NCBI GenBank assembly: GCA_963770645.1
Contig: CAVYQL010000005.1
Span: 124,001-188,000 of the forward strand
Source: Bog-473 sp963770645
Lineage (GTDB): Bacteria > Actinomycetota > Acidimicrobiia > Acidimicrobiales > RAAP-2
DNA length: 64,000 nucleotides
Reading direction: 5' to 3'
Shown here piece by piece: positions 17,050-25,763 of this stretch. The translations under genes and the position numbers were made by a program. The notes under the pieces were generated by a model. It searched no databases and was not told the DNA's origin. It saw only the letters and a program-made list of their open reading frames with translations. How positions within the stretch are numbered: the first letter of the stretch is position 1; every line of letters starts with the position of its first letter.

Positions 17050-18798
17050 ATGACGACAGCGATCCGCGGCGGGACGGTGGTCGACGGCACCGGTGCGCCC
17101 GCCGTCCGGGCCGACGTCCTCATCGAGGGCGACCGCGTGGTGGCCATCGCACCGGCCAACGGCAAGGCACCCGAGGCCGACGCGGTCATCGACGCCAGCG
17201 GTCTGCTGGTCGCGCCCGGCTTCGTCGACCTGCACACCCACTACGACGCCCAGCTGTTCTGGGACCCCAATGCCAGCCCCTCGCCGCTGCACGGTGTGAC
17301 CACCGTGCTCGGCGGGAACTGCGGCTTCTCGCTGGCACCTCTCGCGCCGGACGGCGCCGACTACATCAGCCGGATGATGGCGCGGGTCGAGGGCATGCCG
17401 CTCGCGGCCCTCCAGGACGGCCTCCCCTGGGACTGGGGCTCCTTCGGCGACTGGCTCGGCCGCCTCGACGGCCGTATTGCGGTGAACGCTGGCTTCCTCG
17501 TGGGCCATTCGACGCTCCGGCGCCTCGTCATGGGCGACCGGGCGGTCGGGGGCGCCGCGAGCGACGCGGACGTCGATGCCATGGAGGCGGCGCTGCACGC
17601 CGCGCTCGAGGACGGTGCACTCGGCTTCTCGACCTCCCAGGTGCACACGCACAACGACGGTGACGGCCAGCCTGTGCCGTCACGGGCCGCCAGCCGCGCC
17701 GAGATGGAGCGCCTCGCCGCCGCCGTGCGGTCCCACGAGGGGACGACGGTCGAGCTCATCGTCGCGGGCTGCCTCAACGGGTTCACCCCCGACGAGGTCG
17801 ACTTCATGGCCACCATGTCCCTGCTGGCCGACCGGCCCGTGAACTGGAACGTGCTCGGGGTGTCGTCCATGAACCCCGACGGCGCCTGGAGCCAGCTGGC
17901 CGCGGGGACGGCGGCCGCGGACCGCGGCGCCACGGTCGTCGCGCTGACGCTGCCTCACACCATGCAGATCCGACTGAGCTTCTCGCACGGCGCCATCCTC
18001 GACGGCCTGCCGGGGTGGCGCGAGGTCTTCGCCCTCCCCTACGAGCAGCGGATCGCGGCGTTCTCGGACCCCGAGACGCGCCGGCGCCTCGACGCCGGCT
18101 CGCAGTCCGACGAAGCCGGGATCCTGCGGCACCTGGCGCAGTGGGACCGTCTGATCTTCGAAGAGACCTTCGCCCCGGAGAACAAAGGCCTCGAAGGGCG
18201 CAGCGTCGGCGACGTGGCCCGCGAGCGGGGGGTCACGCCCTTCGATGCGTTGCTCGACGTCGTCGTGGCGGACGACCTGCGCACGGGATTGCGCCCACCC
18301 ATCGGTGAGAGCGACGCCGACTGGGCCCTGCGGGCCCAGGCCTGGCAGGACCCACGCGCCATCGTGGGCGGCTCCGACGCGGGCGCGCACCTCGACACGA
18401 TGTGTGGGGCCATCTACTCCACCTCCATGCTGGGCGACGGCGTGCGGGCGCGCGGCCTCCTCAGCTGGGAACAGGCGGTACGCCAGCTGACCGACATCCC
18501 GGCCCGGCTCTACGGCCTGCGCGACCGGGGCCGGCTGGTCCCCGGCTCCTACGCCGACGTCGTGGTGTTCGATCCGACCGCCATCGGTCATAGTCCGGTG
18601 CGCACGCGCGACGACCTGCCCGGTGGGGCCAGCCGCCTCTACGCCGAGGCGCGCGGCATCTGCCACGTGCTCGTCAACGGGACCGAGATCGCGCGGGACG
18701 GCGTTTTCACCGGTGCGGTGCCCGGCCAGGTGTTGCGCTCGGGCCGCGACACCGACACCGTGCACGCGGGATCGGACTGGGCGGGGGCAGCGGCCTAG
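17050..18798 (+). CDS. Amidohydrolase of the N-acyl-D-amino-acid deacylase type
   Basis: A 582-residue relative of D-aminoacylase. Metal-site motifs are HTHYDAQLFWDP at about residue 61, LGGNCGFSLAP at about 90, and GSDAGAHLDTMCG at about 440. The ribosome site ggaggg lies immediately before ATG 17050. It is a more distant relative of the enzymes at 10492 and 39677, with NCGF instead of NCGV. It is preceded closely by the aldehyde dehydrogenase and overlaps the convergent peptidase E-like gene by 4 bases. The substrate is probably an N-acylated or cyclic amide, which is an inference from the family. Confidence 0.9.
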   Translation: MTTAIRGGTVVDGTGAPAVRADVLIEGDRVVAIAPANGKAPEADAVIDASGLLVAPGFVDLHTHYDAQLFWDPNASPSPLHGVTTVLGGNCGFSLAPLAPDGADYISRMMARVEGMPLAALQDGLPWDWGSFGDWLGRLDGRIAVNAGFLVGHSTLRRLVMGDRAVGGAASDADVDAMEAALHAALEDGALGFSTSQVHTHNDGDGQPVPSRAASRAEMERLAAAVRSHEGTTVELIVAGCLNGFTPDEVDFMATMSLLADRPVNWNVLGVSSMNPDGAWSQLAAGTAAADRGATVVALTLPHTMQIRLSFSHGAILDGLPGWREVFALPYEQRIAAFSDPETRRRLDAGSQSDEAGILRHLAQWDRLIFEETFAPENKGLEGRSVGDVARERGVTPFDALLDVVVADDLRTGLRPPIGESDADWALRAQAWQDPRAIVGGSDAGAHLDTMCGAIYSTSMLGDGVRARGLLSWEQAVRQLTDIPARLYGLRDRGRLVPGSYADVVVFDPTAIGHSPVRTRDDLPGGASRLYAEARGICHVLVNGTEIARDGVFTGAVPGQVLRSGRDTDTVHAGSDWAGAAA

Positions 18799-19523
18799 AG
18801 CAGGCGCGTCGGCAGCGGGGTCTCGCGCGTCGTGTCACCCACCTTGGTGAGGGAGTAGGCCAGCTTCCCCTCCACCTCGGTGAAGGCGTCGCGCAGCTCG
18901 GTGTCGACGAAGACGAGGCCCGTGCCGTTTTCGGTGGCGTAGCCGTCGGGGAGCATCCCCTCTGCGATCAGGCCACAGATGAGGGGACGGCGCTGCTCCT
19001 CGACGTCGTGATGGGGGCTGTTGGAGTAGGGGAGGAAGGCCAGGCCGTCGGTGACGGGCTGCAGGGTCGGCCCGAACGAGTCGGTGGTGCCGCCGACGTG
19101 CCAGCAGAGCGATCCGGCCGAGACGCCCGACAGCACGACACCCGCCTCCCAGCACTCGCGCAGGATCGTGTCGAGCCCGTGCAGCCGCCACAGCGCAAGC
19201 AGGTTGGCCGTGCTGCCTCCGCCGACCCAGATCACGTCCTGGGCCAGCAGGTGGGCGCGCACGTCGGGGTAGTTCGGCATCGGGAACAGCCGCAGGTGCG
19301 AGCTGACGAAACCGATCTTGGCGAACGCGTTGTGCGCCGCGGCCAGGCGCGCCGAGTCGTCGCCCACCGCCGTGGCGATGATGCACAGCTTCGGATGATC
19401 GCCCGCCCGGGCGAGTTCCGCCGCCATTCGGTACGACGGTCCCGGCCGCACGTTCATGGGGTCGGGGCCCTCGGGCTGGAACCCGATTGAGGTGGCGACG
19501 ATGGTCGGTCGGCGAGCCGCCAC
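18795..19523 (-). CDS. Peptidase E-like / type 1 glutamine amidotransferase-like protein
   Basis: A 242-residue protein with the fold of peptidase E (family S51). The nucleophile serine is in GVSAGSLCWHVGG (residues about 130-142), the glycine-rich VIWVGGGSTANLLALW precedes it, and SPHHDVE may supply further active-site residues. S51 peptidases cut after N-terminal aspartate in dipeptides or act on cyanophycin products. A GTG start at 19523 lies one base from the stop of the 2-hydroxyacid dehydrogenase, so the two are on one transcript. Its neighbours suggest work on amino-acid derived or amide substrates. Confidence 0.82.
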   Translation of the reverse strand: MAARRPTIVATSIGFQPEGPDPMNVRPGPSYRMAAELARAGDHPKLCIIATAVGDDSARLAAAHNAFAKIGFVSSHLRLFPMPNYPDVRAHLLAQDVIWVGGGSTANLLALWRLHGLDTILRECWEAGVVLSGVSAGSLCWHVGGTTDSFGPTLQPVTDGLAFLPYSNSPHHDVEEQRRPLICGLIAEGMLPDGYATENGTGLVFVDTELRDAFTEVEGKLAYSLTKVGDTTRETPLPTRLL

Positions 19524-19524
19524 G

Positions 19525-20508
19525 TCAGGCCGGCAGGACCTCGGGGTTCACGATGTGCAGCGGGCGCGCCCCGGCCATCAGTCGACACAGGTCCTCGGCG
19601 ATGGTGCGCGTGTGGTTGGACTCGGTGTCGTAGGTCGCCCCGCCGATGTGCGGGGTGAGGACCACGTTGGGGAAGGTCGTCAGCGGGTGGTCGGTCGCCA
19701 GGTGCTCGCCCTCGAAGTGGTCGAGGCCGGCGGCGCCGACCTTGCCCGAGACCAGCGCAGCGACCAGCGCGTCGGTGTCGTGGATCTTCGCCCGCGCCGT
19801 GTTGAGGTAGACGACGCCGTCGCGCATCTTGGCGAAGGCGTCGGCACCGATCATCCCCGTCGTCTCCTCGGTCACCGGCGCGTGGATCGAGATGACGTCC
19901 GACCGCGCCAGTACCTCGTCCAGCGAGTAGGTGGGCTCCGCCGCGTAGGGGTCGTACGCGATGACCTCCATGCCGAGCCCGCGCAGGCGCCAGCGCAAGG
20001 CCCGCCCGACCGCACCGAGCCCGACCAGGCCGGCCGTCCTGCCCGCCAGCTCCCAGGCTCGGTAACGCTGGTAGGGGATCTTGCCGTCCCGGTAGATCTC
20101 GCCCTCCCGCACGTCGCGGTCGGCCGGCACGATGCCCCGGGTCGCGGCGAAGAGGAGGCCGACGGCGAGCTCGGCCACCGCGTCGGCGTTGCGTCCGGGC
20201 GCCCGCAGCACGGGCACCCCGGCCGCGGTGGCGGCCGGCACATCGACGTTGGTCGGGTCGCCGCGGCAGCTGCAGACGGCGATGATCGGTTGTTCGTAGA
20301 GCTCGGCGCCGCAGCTGTCGCTCTCGACGATGACGATGGACGCTCCCTCGGCGGCGACCCGCTCGGCCAACTGTGTCGCGTTGTAGATGCGAAGGGTGGG
20401 CTGGTCGAGCCAGGAGTCGAGAACCAGGTCGGCCAGCTGGTCCAGCAGGTCGAGCCCGGGGCCGCTCACGGCCGCCGTCACCAGAGCCTTGGGCCGGGAG
20501 CGTGTCAT
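19525..20508 (-). CDS. D-isomer-specific 2-hydroxyacid dehydrogenase
   Basis: A 327-residue NAD-dependent enzyme. The N-terminal substrate domain is followed by the nucleotide fold GLVGLGAVGRALRWRLRG at about residue 160; the catalytic arginine lies in VYLNTARAKI and the catalytic histidine in TPHIGGATYDTE. It reduces 2-keto acids or oxidises D-2-hydroxy acids (phosphoglycerate dehydrogenase-like), but no regulatory ACT domain is present. It diverges from the FGGY kinase over an 88-bp gap holding an inverted repeat. The stop is next to the peptidase E-like gene on the same strand. Confidence 0.9.
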   Translation of the reverse strand: MTRSRPKALVTAAVSGPGLDLLDQLADLVLDSWLDQPTLRIYNATQLAERVAAEGASIVIVESDSCGAELYEQPIIAVCSCRGDPTNVDVPAATAAGVPVLRAPGRNADAVAELAVGLLFAATRGIVPADRDVREGEIYRDGKIPYQRYRAWELAGRTAGLVGLGAVGRALRWRLRGLGMEVIAYDPYAAEPTYSLDEVLARSDVISIHAPVTEETTGMIGADAFAKMRDGVVYLNTARAKIHDTDALVAALVSGKVGAAGLDHFEGEHLATDHPLTTFPNVVLTPHIGGATYDTESNHTRTIAEDLCRLMAGARPLHIVNPEVLPA

Positions 20509-20577
20509 GGGGGCGATCCTCTCTTCTCACGCCTGGGGCGGCGGACGCCGCGCACGTCGTCCATAATGACCGGATCA

Positions 20578-20591
20578 TGACAGCCGTGTCA
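20578..20591. promoter_or_regulatory. Inverted repeat TGACA-N4-TGTCA in a divergent promoter region
   Basis: A perfect 5-bp dyad (tgaca gccg tgtca) lies 5 bases before the FGGY kinase start and 70 bases before the divergent 2-hydroxyacid dehydrogenase. The position suits a repressor site controlling the kinase, but the dyad is short and no regulator gene is in the vicinity. No binding evidence exists. Confidence 0.3.
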
Positions 20592-20596
20592 GATTC

Positions 20597-21991
20597 ATGA
20601 GCACGCCGTCGTCCGCCGTCACCGTCGGCGTCGACGTCGGGACGACGTCGGTCAAGGCGCTCGCCGTCGACGAGCACGGGACCGTGGTGGCCCGCAGCCG
20701 GGTGCCCCACGGCATCGACGCCCCCGAGCCCGACATCCTGCGCCACGATGCGAAGCGTGCGTGGCGGGCCGGGCCGCGCAAGGCGTTCGACCAGGTGACC
20801 GACCAGCTCAGCCGCGAGGGCCGCACCCTGGCCGGCGTGGCGGTGGCCTCCATGGTGCCGTCGCTCACCGCGGTGAACCCGAGAGGCATCCCGGTGCTGC
20901 CGGGTCTCCTCTACGGCGACCGGGAGGGCCGCAACGCCGACCCGGCATCTGACCACCTCTTGCTGCCCGGGACCATGCCTGACGCCGAGGGCTTCTTGCG
21001 TTGGGCTTCGACGTCGGTCCCCGAGGCCCGCGGCTACTGGCCCTGCCAGGCCGTCGCCACCAACGCAATCGGGCACATCCCCGCGATCGACACCGGCGTC
21101 ACGGCGTCCCTTGGTTCGCTGCACACCCACGGGCGCTGGAATACCGACCTGCTGTCCTCGCTCGGCGTCGCCGAGTCGCAGATGCCCGCGGTCGTGCCGA
21201 TGGGGCAGCCGGCCGGGACGATGCCCGAGAGCGACGCCGTGATCACCGGCGGCACGATCGACGCGCTGTGCGACCAGATCGTGGCGGGCGCGACGGAGCC
21301 GGGCGACGTGCTCGTGATCTTCGGGGCGACGTTGATCGTGTGGGTGGTGTGCGAGGAGTGGCTGGAGGCTCCCGGCCTCATCAGCTTCCCGCACACCACG
21401 GCAGAGCGCTTCCTCATTGGAGGTCCGAGCAACGCGGGCGCACTCTTCGTGGACTGGGCCCGCCGCTTGCTCCGGGGCACGCCCCGACCGGGGCCTGATC
21501 GCGAGCGCCTCGAACCGCGGCTTGGTGACCCGGGCCGCGTGCCCGTCTGGCTGCCCTACGTCCGGGGGGAGCGGACACCGTTCGAGGACCACACACTGCG
21601 GTCCAACCTCTACGGTCTCGACATCGGGTCGGGCGCCGAGGCCCTCGAGCGCGCCGCCTACGAGGCGAGCGGGTTCGTGGTTCGTCGCATGCTCGACCGC
21701 TCGGGCGTCAAGGCGACCCGCATCGTTGCCAGCGGGGGAGGCTCTCGGGTGACGGCCTGGATGGCGGCGGTCGCCGATGCCACCAACGTCCCGGTGGATG
21801 CGGTCGCTGTCCCCGAGGGCGCTGCCTACGGTGCCGCCTACTTCGCCCGTATGGCCGCCGGGCTCGAGACGTCGCTCGACGACTCCGTGCGCTGGTCCGC
21901 CGTCGGCCGGCGAATCGAGCCCGACCCGGCGTGGGCGCGCGCGGCAGAGTCGCGTTACGCGCGCTTCAGCGACCTCGGCACCGGGGCCTAG
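20597..21991 (+). CDS. FGGY-family carbohydrate kinase
   Basis: A 464-residue sugar kinase of the xylulokinase branch. The N-terminal phosphate-binding motif GVDVGTTSVKALAVDEHG is clear, the substrate-binding aspartate-arginine pair appears as LYGDREGRNAD, and the probable catalytic aspartate is in TGGTIDALCDQ. The C-terminal ATP-binding region is ASGGGSRVTAWMAAVADATN. It phosphorylates a sugar, polyol or sugar acid; which one is unclear. It is divergent from a 2-hydroxyacid dehydrogenase and convergent with a zinc dehydrogenase/SDR operon, so these may form one sugar or polyol pathway. Confidence 0.88.
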   Translation: MSTPSSAVTVGVDVGTTSVKALAVDEHGTVVARSRVPHGIDAPEPDILRHDAKRAWRAGPRKAFDQVTDQLSREGRTLAGVAVASMVPSLTAVNPRGIPVLPGLLYGDREGRNADPASDHLLLPGTMPDAEGFLRWASTSVPEARGYWPCQAVATNAIGHIPAIDTGVTASLGSLHTHGRWNTDLLSSLGVAESQMPAVVPMGQPAGTMPESDAVITGGTIDALCDQIVAGATEPGDVLVIFGATLIVWVVCEEWLEAPGLISFPHTTAERFLIGGPSNAGALFVDWARRLLRGTPRPGPDRERLEPRLGDPGRVPVWLPYVRGERTPFEDHTLRSNLYGLDIGSGAEALERAAYEASGFVVRRMLDRSGVKATRIVASGGGSRVTAWMAAVADATNVPVDAVAVPEGAAYGAAYFARMAAGLETSLDDSVRWSAVGRRIEPDPAWARAAESRYARFSDLGTGA

Positions 21992-22051
21992 TCCGATTCA
22001 TTCGGCGGCCCGCCCTGACGGGGGCGATCCGCCTGTCTCGCCGGCCCGCGC

Positions 22052-23290
22052 CTACCCGTTCGGCGTGAACGCCACCTTCAACGCGCCGCTGCGCTCCTGG
22101 CGCGCCAGCGCCTTGAGCGCCGGCCACCACTCCTGCAGCGCGAATCGGTGCGTGAGCATCGGCGTGATGTCGAGCCTGCCTTCGTCGACCAGCTGGAGGT
22201 AGTGCGCAATGGCGTGCTGACGCCTGCCTTCGAAATCTTCCATCCCGAACGCATTGGAGCCGGCGATCGTGATCTCCTTGAAGTAGATGGGTGTCGACTC
22301 CCAGCGCTCGGGCGTGGAGACACCCGTGTAGACGAGCCGGCTGCGCTCGGCCAGCACCCGCACTCCTACCTCGAGCGTCTCCGCCTTGGCGATGGAGTCG
22401 TACACGACGTCGATGTGGCCGGGATGGGTCACGGGGAGACCGTCGAGGGGGGCGTGCAGGACTGCGCCGGACCATGCGGCCAGCTCTTCGATGAGGGCGA
22501 GGCGCGGCTCGTGCGCGAAGACCCGTGCTGCCCCGAACTGGAGGGCCATTTGCCGCTGGGCTTCGAAGCGCGCCACCACGCCGACCTCGACCCCGGGGTA
22601 CAAGGAGGACAGGATGGCCACACTCGACAAGCCGAGGGCGCCTGCGCCGTAGACCAGGACGCGCCCCGAGGGCGGAGGCGGATGCCGCACGATGGCGTGG
22701 AAGGACACCGAGAACGGGTCGGCCAGGACGGCGGCCTCGTTCGAGATGCCGTCGGGGACCGGGATCAGCATGGAGTCGTGCGCGGCAAGCTGCTCGGCCC
22801 AGGCACCGGGCGCACCGGTGATGACGCCCACGTGGACGCCTGGACCGAGGTCGCCCTTGGTGAAGCTCCAGCAGAGGTTCAGGTCGCCCGCCTGGCACGG
22901 GGGGCACTGCGGGACGATGCCGCGCGGACCGCAGGTGAGCCAGGGGTTGAGCACCACGCGCTGGCCGACGTCGAGGCCGCGGGCCTCTGGCCCGAGCGCC
23001 ACCACCTCGGCGACGACTTCGTGCCCGGGCACGTGCGGAAGGGAGGAGAAGGCCGCCATCGGATTGTCGATGTCGCCCGTGTTGAAGTCCCCGAGCACGA
23101 GCTTCGCGTCCGAGCCGCAGATGCCCGAGAGGATCGGCTTCGTCACGACCCAGTCGGGCCGTACGACGTGTGCGTCGTCGATCTCGTGGAGGCCGAAAGG
23201 GATGCCGGCAAGCATCGTCTCGAGCTCGTCCTCGGGGGTGGGCCGGACCTCGTCCTTGGCCGGCGGAGCGCCGAACAGCAGTGCCTTCAT
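22052..23290 (-). CDS. Zinc-dependent medium-chain alcohol dehydrogenase
   Basis: A 412-residue MDR enzyme. Catalytic-zinc motifs include GICGSDAKLVLGDFN and PHVPGHEVVAEVVALG; the structural-zinc loop carries the cysteines of CGPRGIVPQCPPCQAGDLNLC in shortened form. The NAD(P)-binding fold is VYGAGALGLSSVAIL. It oxidises a secondary alcohol or polyol. The start overlaps the stop of the preceding SDR gene as ATGA, so they are co-translated. The N-terminal about 55 residues before the catalytic domain are longer than in simple alcohol dehydrogenases. Confidence 0.9.
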   Translation of the reverse strand: MKALLFGAPPAKDEVRPTPEDELETMLAGIPFGLHEIDDAHVVRPDWVVTKPILSGICGSDAKLVLGDFNTGDIDNPMAAFSSLPHVPGHEVVAEVVALGPEARGLDVGQRVVLNPWLTCGPRGIVPQCPPCQAGDLNLCWSFTKGDLGPGVHVGVITGAPGAWAEQLAAHDSMLIPVPDGISNEAAVLADPFSVSFHAIVRHPPPPSGRVLVYGAGALGLSSVAILSSLYPGVEVGVVARFEAQRQMALQFGAARVFAHEPRLALIEELAAWSGAVLHAPLDGLPVTHPGHIDVVYDSIAKAETLEVGVRVLAERSRLVYTGVSTPERWESTPIYFKEITIAGSNAFGMEDFEGRRQHAIAHYLQLVDEGRLDITPMLTHRFALQEWWPALKALARQERSGALKVAFTPNG

Positions 23291-24072
23291 GATCCGCCCT
23301 GCGCTGAGATGGCCCGCATGCCGATCATGAAGCTGTCGATGTCGGCCGTCTTGGCCTCTATGACCGCCTTCAAGTCGGGCAGGTAGTGCTCGAAGCGGTC
23401 GCTGTCGATCGCGTCAGCCAGGGCGCCGGCAGTTGCTTCCGGCGGCTCTTTGGGGCCGTCGTAGAGAGGATCGTCGTTGTCGGGCTGGTCCCAGATCTCG
23501 GTGTCGATGGCCCCAGGCAGGATGAGCTTGATCGACACGCCGGTCCCGTCGAGGTCGAGGGCCATGGACTCGCTCCAGCCGGCCAGCGCGAACTTGGAGC
23601 CCGAGTAGGCCGCTTCGGCTGTGATGCCCAGGCGGCCGCCAAGGCTCGAGACGTTGACGATGATCCCCGACGCACGCGCCAGCATCCTGGGCAGCAGGGC
23701 CAGCGAGATGGCGACGGGTGAGAAGTAATTGATCTGCATGGTCCGCTCGACCTCGTCCATCGTGAGGCGCGTCACGTGCCGGCGCATCGGGACCGCAGCG
23801 TTGTTGACCACGACGTCGATCCCACCGAAGTGGTCCCAGATTTCGAGCGCGAGGTCGGCCGCGGCTGTCGGATCGGCCAGGTCCGCCGCCCAGCGCGCCG
23901 AGGCGGGCGCGGAGGTCCGGCAGCCTGCGAGGACCTCGTCCAGCCTGTCGGCGCGCCGCGCCACGAGGGCGACCGTGTCACCGCGTCGCGCGAGCTCCTG
24001 CGCCAGCGCGGCGCCGATACCCGACGACGCGCCTGTCACCAGGACCGTGCGGCCCTTTGTCCCAGGATCCAC
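23287..24072 (-). CDS. SDR-family oxidoreductase
   Basis: A 261-residue classical short-chain dehydrogenase starting at GTG 24072. The cofactor motif is TGASSGIGAALAQELA, then VVVNNAAVP, then the catalytic serine in VNVSSLGGRLG and YSGSKFAL (tyrosine and lysine). An earlier in-frame start would run through the tRNA-His gene, so it is rejected. The reaction is NAD(P)H-dependent oxidation or reduction of an alcohol or ketone. It is the first gene of a two-gene operon with the zinc dehydrogenase. Confidence 0.9.
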   Translation of the reverse strand: MDPGTKGRTVLVTGASSGIGAALAQELARRGDTVALVARRADRLDEVLAGCRTSAPASARWAADLADPTAAADLALEIWDHFGGIDVVVNNAAVPMRRHVTRLTMDEVERTMQINYFSPVAISLALLPRMLARASGIIVNVSSLGGRLGITAEAAYSGSKFALAGWSESMALDLDGTGVSIKLILPGAIDTEIWDQPDNDDPLYDGPKEPPEATAGALADAIDSDRFEHYLPDLKAVIEAKTADIDSFMIGMRAISAQGGS

Positions 24073-24144
24073 TCTTGAACCTCCCCAGCCGAACCGCCGG
24101 TCATCCGCCGGCAACCCGTTGGGGTCACCGCTCTGTCTTTTGGG

Positions 24145-24219
24145 GGTGAGCGAGGGGTCTCGAACCCCCGACCTCCAGGACCACAACCTGGCGCTCTAAC
24201 CAACTGAGCTACGCCCACC
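24145..24219 (-). tRNA. tRNA-His (GTG anticodon)
   Basis: The minus strand folds into a full cloverleaf: acceptor 7 bp (GTGGGCG with CGCTCAC), the D arm with AGCTCAGTTGGTTAGAGC, the anticodon stem CCAGG/CCTGG around loop TTGTGGT with GTG, and the T arm with GGTTCGAGACC. The extra G at position -1 and the matching C73 that define tRNA-His are present. The 3' CCA is not encoded. It lies just upstream of the SDR gene. Confidence 0.93.
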
Positions 24220-24351
24220 GAGGGGCACAAGTGTGGCACAAGAGCCCACCGCCCGACCGCACCGGGGCACGGTCGCATACCGGTCGAGCCGCGCATGCAC
24301 CAGGCCGAAAAGCACCTATGTCAGGCTGTCGTGGTCGGCACAAGCCGGCGT

Positions 24352-24425
24352 GCCCCGGTGGCCGAGCGGACTTAGGCAACGGACTTCTAATCCGTTTCAC
24401 GCAGGTTCGAATCCTGCCCGGGGCG
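24352..24425 (+). tRNA. tRNA-Arg (TCT anticodon)
   Basis: The acceptor pairs GCCCCGG with CCGGGGC, the anticodon stem ACGGA/TCCGT encloses CTTCTAA with TCT, and the T arm is GCAGGTTCGAATCCTGC. The 3' CCA is not encoded. It lies just before the FkbM gene and the decayed island, so it is a candidate insertion site for the former integrating element, although no matching tRNA-end repeat was seen. Confidence 0.93.
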
Positions 24426-24509
24426 CTTTGTGACCCGGCCTTCTGCGGGCTGGGTACTCCATGAGACAGTCCCGGGAAGGCCGGTGCCGCCGGGTACCGT
24501 GGACCGCGT

Positions 24510-25553
24510 ATGGCTGACGGCGACGACGGACGAGATGGTGGCCGGCAGCAGAGTGTCAAGGACGCGCTGAAGCCGCTGCGTGACCTCGTGGTCGCCAGGC
24601 TCGGCGGGACGATGCCAGAGCGCGGGCTCACCTACGACCAGCTCGTGGCGCTCGTGTACCCGTCGTTGCCCGACGAGCTCCGGGCGGAGGTGGACGCGGC
24701 TGGTGCCGGGGACTTGACCAGCGTCACCACGATCCGTCGCATGCTGGGGTCCATTGAGCACCAGATGGCGCCCACGTCCTTCTCGGTGCAGCTCACCGAG
24801 GAGGACGTCCTGCGCTGCCGCGTCGGATCGGTCGAGCTGTTCGCCGACGCCGCCGACGCTGCGGTCACGCCCGGTCTGCTCTCGGGAGCGTACGAGCCCC
24901 ACCTCACCGCCGTGTTCGAGCGGTACTGCCACGCCGGTATGACCGTGGTCGATGTGGGCGCCAACCTCGGGTACTACTCGCTCCTGGCCTCGCACCTCGT
25001 GGGACCGAGCGGGAAGGTGGTGGCGCTCGAGCCGAATTCGGAGAACTGCCGGCTGCTCCTTTCGTCAGTTCGGCTCGCCGGGGTGACGAATGTCGAGCTC
25101 CTGCCCGTTGCCGCCGACGCGAGCTCGGGCTGGGCCTACTACTCCACACACGTCGGTTCCAACGGCGGGCTGGTGCACGACGACGACCTGCTCTCGCGGC
25201 CCGGGACCGTCGTGCCGACCTTTGCGCTCGACGACCTCATCACGAGTCCGGTCGCGTTCTTGAAGATGGATGTCGAGGGCGCCGAAGGGCGGGTCGTCAA
25301 GGGGGCGACCCGGATCATCGAACACGACCGCCCGATCATCACCACGGAGTTGAAGGAGGAGATGCTCCGGCGTGTGTCGAGCACGACCGTCGCGGAGTAT
25401 CTCGGGTACTTCGAGGGCCTCGGTTACACCCCGGCCCTCCTCGAGAAGGACAGCGGGGCAGAGAAACCCTACCCATCTGTCGCGGCGCTGCTCGCTGACT
25501 GGGGCGACAGCGATGAACTGCGCGACGTCCTGCTGTTGCCTGCAATGCACTGA
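24510..25553 (+). CDS. FkbM-family SAM-dependent methyltransferase
   Basis: A 347-residue protein. The SAM-binding core is VDVGANLGYYSLLASHLVG at about residue 150 and KVVALEPNSENCRLLL follows; the FkbM block FLKMDVEGAEGRVVKGAT and EHDRPIITTELKEEM complete the fold. Members methylate hydroxyl groups on glycans, polyketides or other small molecules. The first about 110 residues are unconserved and probably a lineage-specific N-terminal domain. It is the last intact gene before the decayed segment. Its neighbours at 27.2 and 28.3 kb (methyltransferase remnant, sulfotransferase) suggest a past glycan-modification cluster. Confidence 0.85.
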   Translation: MADGDDGRDGGRQQSVKDALKPLRDLVVARLGGTMPERGLTYDQLVALVYPSLPDELRAEVDAAGAGDLTSVTTIRRMLGSIEHQMAPTSFSVQLTEEDVLRCRVGSVELFADAADAAVTPGLLSGAYEPHLTAVFERYCHAGMTVVDVGANLGYYSLLASHLVGPSGKVVALEPNSENCRLLLSSVRLAGVTNVELLPVAADASSGWAYYSTHVGSNGGLVHDDDLLSRPGTVVPTFALDDLITSPVAFLKMDVEGAEGRVVKGATRIIEHDRPIITTELKEEMLRRVSSTTVAEYLGYFEGLGYTPALLEKDSGAEKPYPSVAALLADWGDSDELRDVLLLPAMH

Positions 25554-25571
25554 CGGAGGCCCACGGGCATA

Positions 25572-25763
25572 GTGGGCGGCGTGCGCATCCGAAATTTCGC
25601 GGCAACGCGCAGCATCGCGGGCGGGTTTGATCCGGTGACGGTTGCCGCGCGCCTGGGCCACGCGGACCCGTCGATGACCCTGAAGGTGTACGCGCATGCG
25701 GTCGAACGACGTGACAGGGACATGGCCGCGGCGCTCGGTCCGGAGCTGGTGCCGTTTGCGTGA
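25572..25763 (+). pseudogene. C-terminal remnant of a tyrosine-type site-specific integrase
   Basis: The 63-codon frame corresponds to only the last part of a phage-type integrase. The segment ending RLGHADPSMTLKVYAHAVE matches the conserved catalytic end of the family (GH...TLKVYAH, with the nucleophile tyrosine). The box that normally reads HDLRH appears as RIRNFAATRSI, so the first catalytic histidine/arginine is lost or the upstream part was replaced. The rest of the gene is absent. It lies next to tRNA-Arg, the kind of site used by integrases, and marks the former island. Confidence 0.8.

Noticed and set aside
24073..24186. SDR start at 24186
   Set aside because: The extension would pass through the tRNA-His gene and lacks SDR similarity. 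GTG 24072 is the proper start.
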